Shown: positions 63,287 through 64,000 of the stretch, piece by piece | Numbering within the stretch: the first letter of the stretch is position 1 | Layout of the letters: each line of letters opens with the position of its first letter | NCBI GenBank assembly: GCA_900465675.1 | Contig: UBJR01000008.1 | Location: 62,001-126,000 of the forward strand | Direction: 5' to 3' | Length of the DNA: 64,000 bases | From: Hyphomicrobiales bacterium | Lineage (GTDB): Bacteria > Pseudomonadota > Alphaproteobacteria > Rhizobiales > Rhizobiaceae | The notes under the pieces: model-generated | The model's input: only the letters and a program-made list of their open reading frames with translations | Told to the model about the DNA's origin: nothing | Databases searched by the model: none | Translations under genes and position numbers: made by a program

Positions 63287-64000
63287 TCAATAAGGCGCCT
63301 GCACCGGCCCCATGCCGACATAGACGGTCTTCAGTTCGGAATAGTGCTCCAGCGCCGCTGCCGAGTTCTCGCGGCCAAAGCCCGATTGCTTGGAGCCGCC
63401 GAAGGGGATTTCGACCGGGCAGAGATTGTAGGTGTTGATCCACAGCGTCCCAGCTTCCAGCTGGTCGACCACGCGGTGGGCGCGGGTCATGTCAGCGGTG
63501 AAGACACCGCCGGAGAGGCCGAATTCGGTGGCGTTGGCGCGGGGAATGACCTCGGCCTCGTCGTCGAAATCGAGCACGCACATCACAGGCCCGAAGATCT
63601 CCTCGCGTGCGATCGTCATCCCGTCGGTGACATCGGCAAACACGGTCGGCTGCACGTAGTAGCCTTCGCCCGCCAAATTGTTCGGAATGCCGCCGCCGGT
63701 GAGCAGCGTCGCGCCCTCGGCCTTGCCCTTCTCGATATAGGCAAGCACCTTTTCGCGCTGCGCCCAGGAGACCATCGGGCCGATCTGCGTCGCCTCGTCC
63801 ATCGGGTCGCCGATTGCCATGGCCTCGGTGCGGCTCTTCAGCCGCTTCAGGAACTCGCCCTTGATCTTCTTCTGCACGAAGACGCGGGTGCCGTTGGAGC
63901 AGACCTGGCCAGTCGAATAGAAATTGCCGAGCATTGCGCCGCCGATGGCGCTGTCGATATCGGCGTCATCGAAGACGATCAGCGGCGACTTGCCGCCAAG
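63287..64000 (-). CDS. betB: Betaine aldehyde dehydrogenase, C-terminal part
   Basis: The gene begins beyond the window; 237 codons are visible. The protein oxidises betaine aldehyde to glycine betaine with NAD+, using the product of BetA. The visible part starts at [19 protein letters not shown] and contains the catalytic Cys in [17 protein letters not shown]. Then [13 protein letters not shown] (general-base Glu side), [32 protein letters not shown] and the C-terminal [13 protein letters not shown] follow, all ALDH signatures. It is the upstream partner of betA. Confidence 0.93.
   Translation of the reverse strand, partial: LGGKSPLIVFDDADIDSAIGGAMLGNFYSTGQVCSNGTRVFVQKKIKGEFLKRLKSRTEAMAIGDPMDEATQIGPMVSWAQREKVLAYIEKGKAEGATLLTGGGIPNNLAGEGYYVQPTVFADVTDGMTIAREEIFGPVMCVLDFDDEAEVIPRANATEFGLSGGVFTADMTRAHRVVDQLEAGTLWINTYNLCPVEIPFGGSKQSGFGRENSAAALEHYSELKTVYVGMGPVQAPY

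Overview
The window is a chromosomal segment of a Rhizobiales alphaproteobacterium, most likely Rhizobium or a close relative. The inference rests on GC-rich codon usage, a CcrM-type methyltransferase, an Omp2b/RopA-type porin, an AztABC-type zinc importer, a homoserine kinase of the ThrB-II type next to rnhA, rhizobial palindromic repeats and a betB-betA choline pathway. Most of it is ordinary core genome. I see no prophage, insertion sequence, CRISPR array or rRNA.

Layout. 1-5.8 kb: the end of a SURF1 gene, ispH, a long inverted-repeat element, thrB-rnhA, an EEP hydrolase, and a convergent PAS-GGDEF diguanylate cyclase. 5.9-11.2 kb: DoxX-like protein, FAD oxidoreductase, Dabb protein and a zinc ABC importer operon (38-aa membrane ORF, aztA, aztB, aztC) behind a tandem Zur-like palindrome. 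11.2-17.7 kb: a broken ParD-like antitoxin, a second inverted-repeat element, peroxiredoxin, DsbD-N protein, YqgE, CsbD, a zinc metallopeptidase, a TetR regulator with three operators facing ridA, and a porin. 17.9-24.2 kb: a minus-strand run thrC, M16 peptidase, GNAT, membrane GGDEF-EAL protein.

24.4-37.5 kb: lipoprotein, lipid kinase, HAD, GntR, ArsR facing NIPSNAP and monooxygenase genes, a TadG-like protein, ccrM, small membrane proteins, mutY with HAD and NTF2 genes, a DUF721/DciA-like gene and a DsbA-like protein. 37.6-44.2 kb: smc and ppdK, separated by a 414-bp gap holding strong RNA hairpins. 44.2-52.2 kb: small lipoproteins, DUF1499 protein, a four-gene operon (cupin, MBL hydrolase, DCC protein, saccharopine-dehydrogenase-like protein), tRNA-Gln, tRNA-Pro and a LacI regulator. 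52.2-56.3 kb: the assimilatory sulfate operon cysH-cysD-cysN facing an Rrf2 regulator. 56.4-61.4 kb: an AT-richer orphan exported protein, a CLC channel, a DUF6152 gene with a stop-interrupted membrane partner, and two consecutive toxin-antitoxin modules. 61.5-64 kb: betA, a palindromic repeat and the end of betB.

The most interesting signal is a 31-codon upstream ORF in front of cysH (55464-55559, minus strand). It carries three consecutive cysteine codons, has a well placed Shine-Dalgarno sequence, and its stop overlaps the cysH start (ATGA). It sits behind a TTGACA-n17-CTAAAT promoter whose -10 lies inside a palindrome. Together these suggest a cysteine-sensing leader peptide combined with Rrf2 repression. 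Other notable signals are the zinc-operon small membrane ORF, the triple TetR operator, the 32-nt perfect inverted repeats, and convergent genes that share a CTAG stop.
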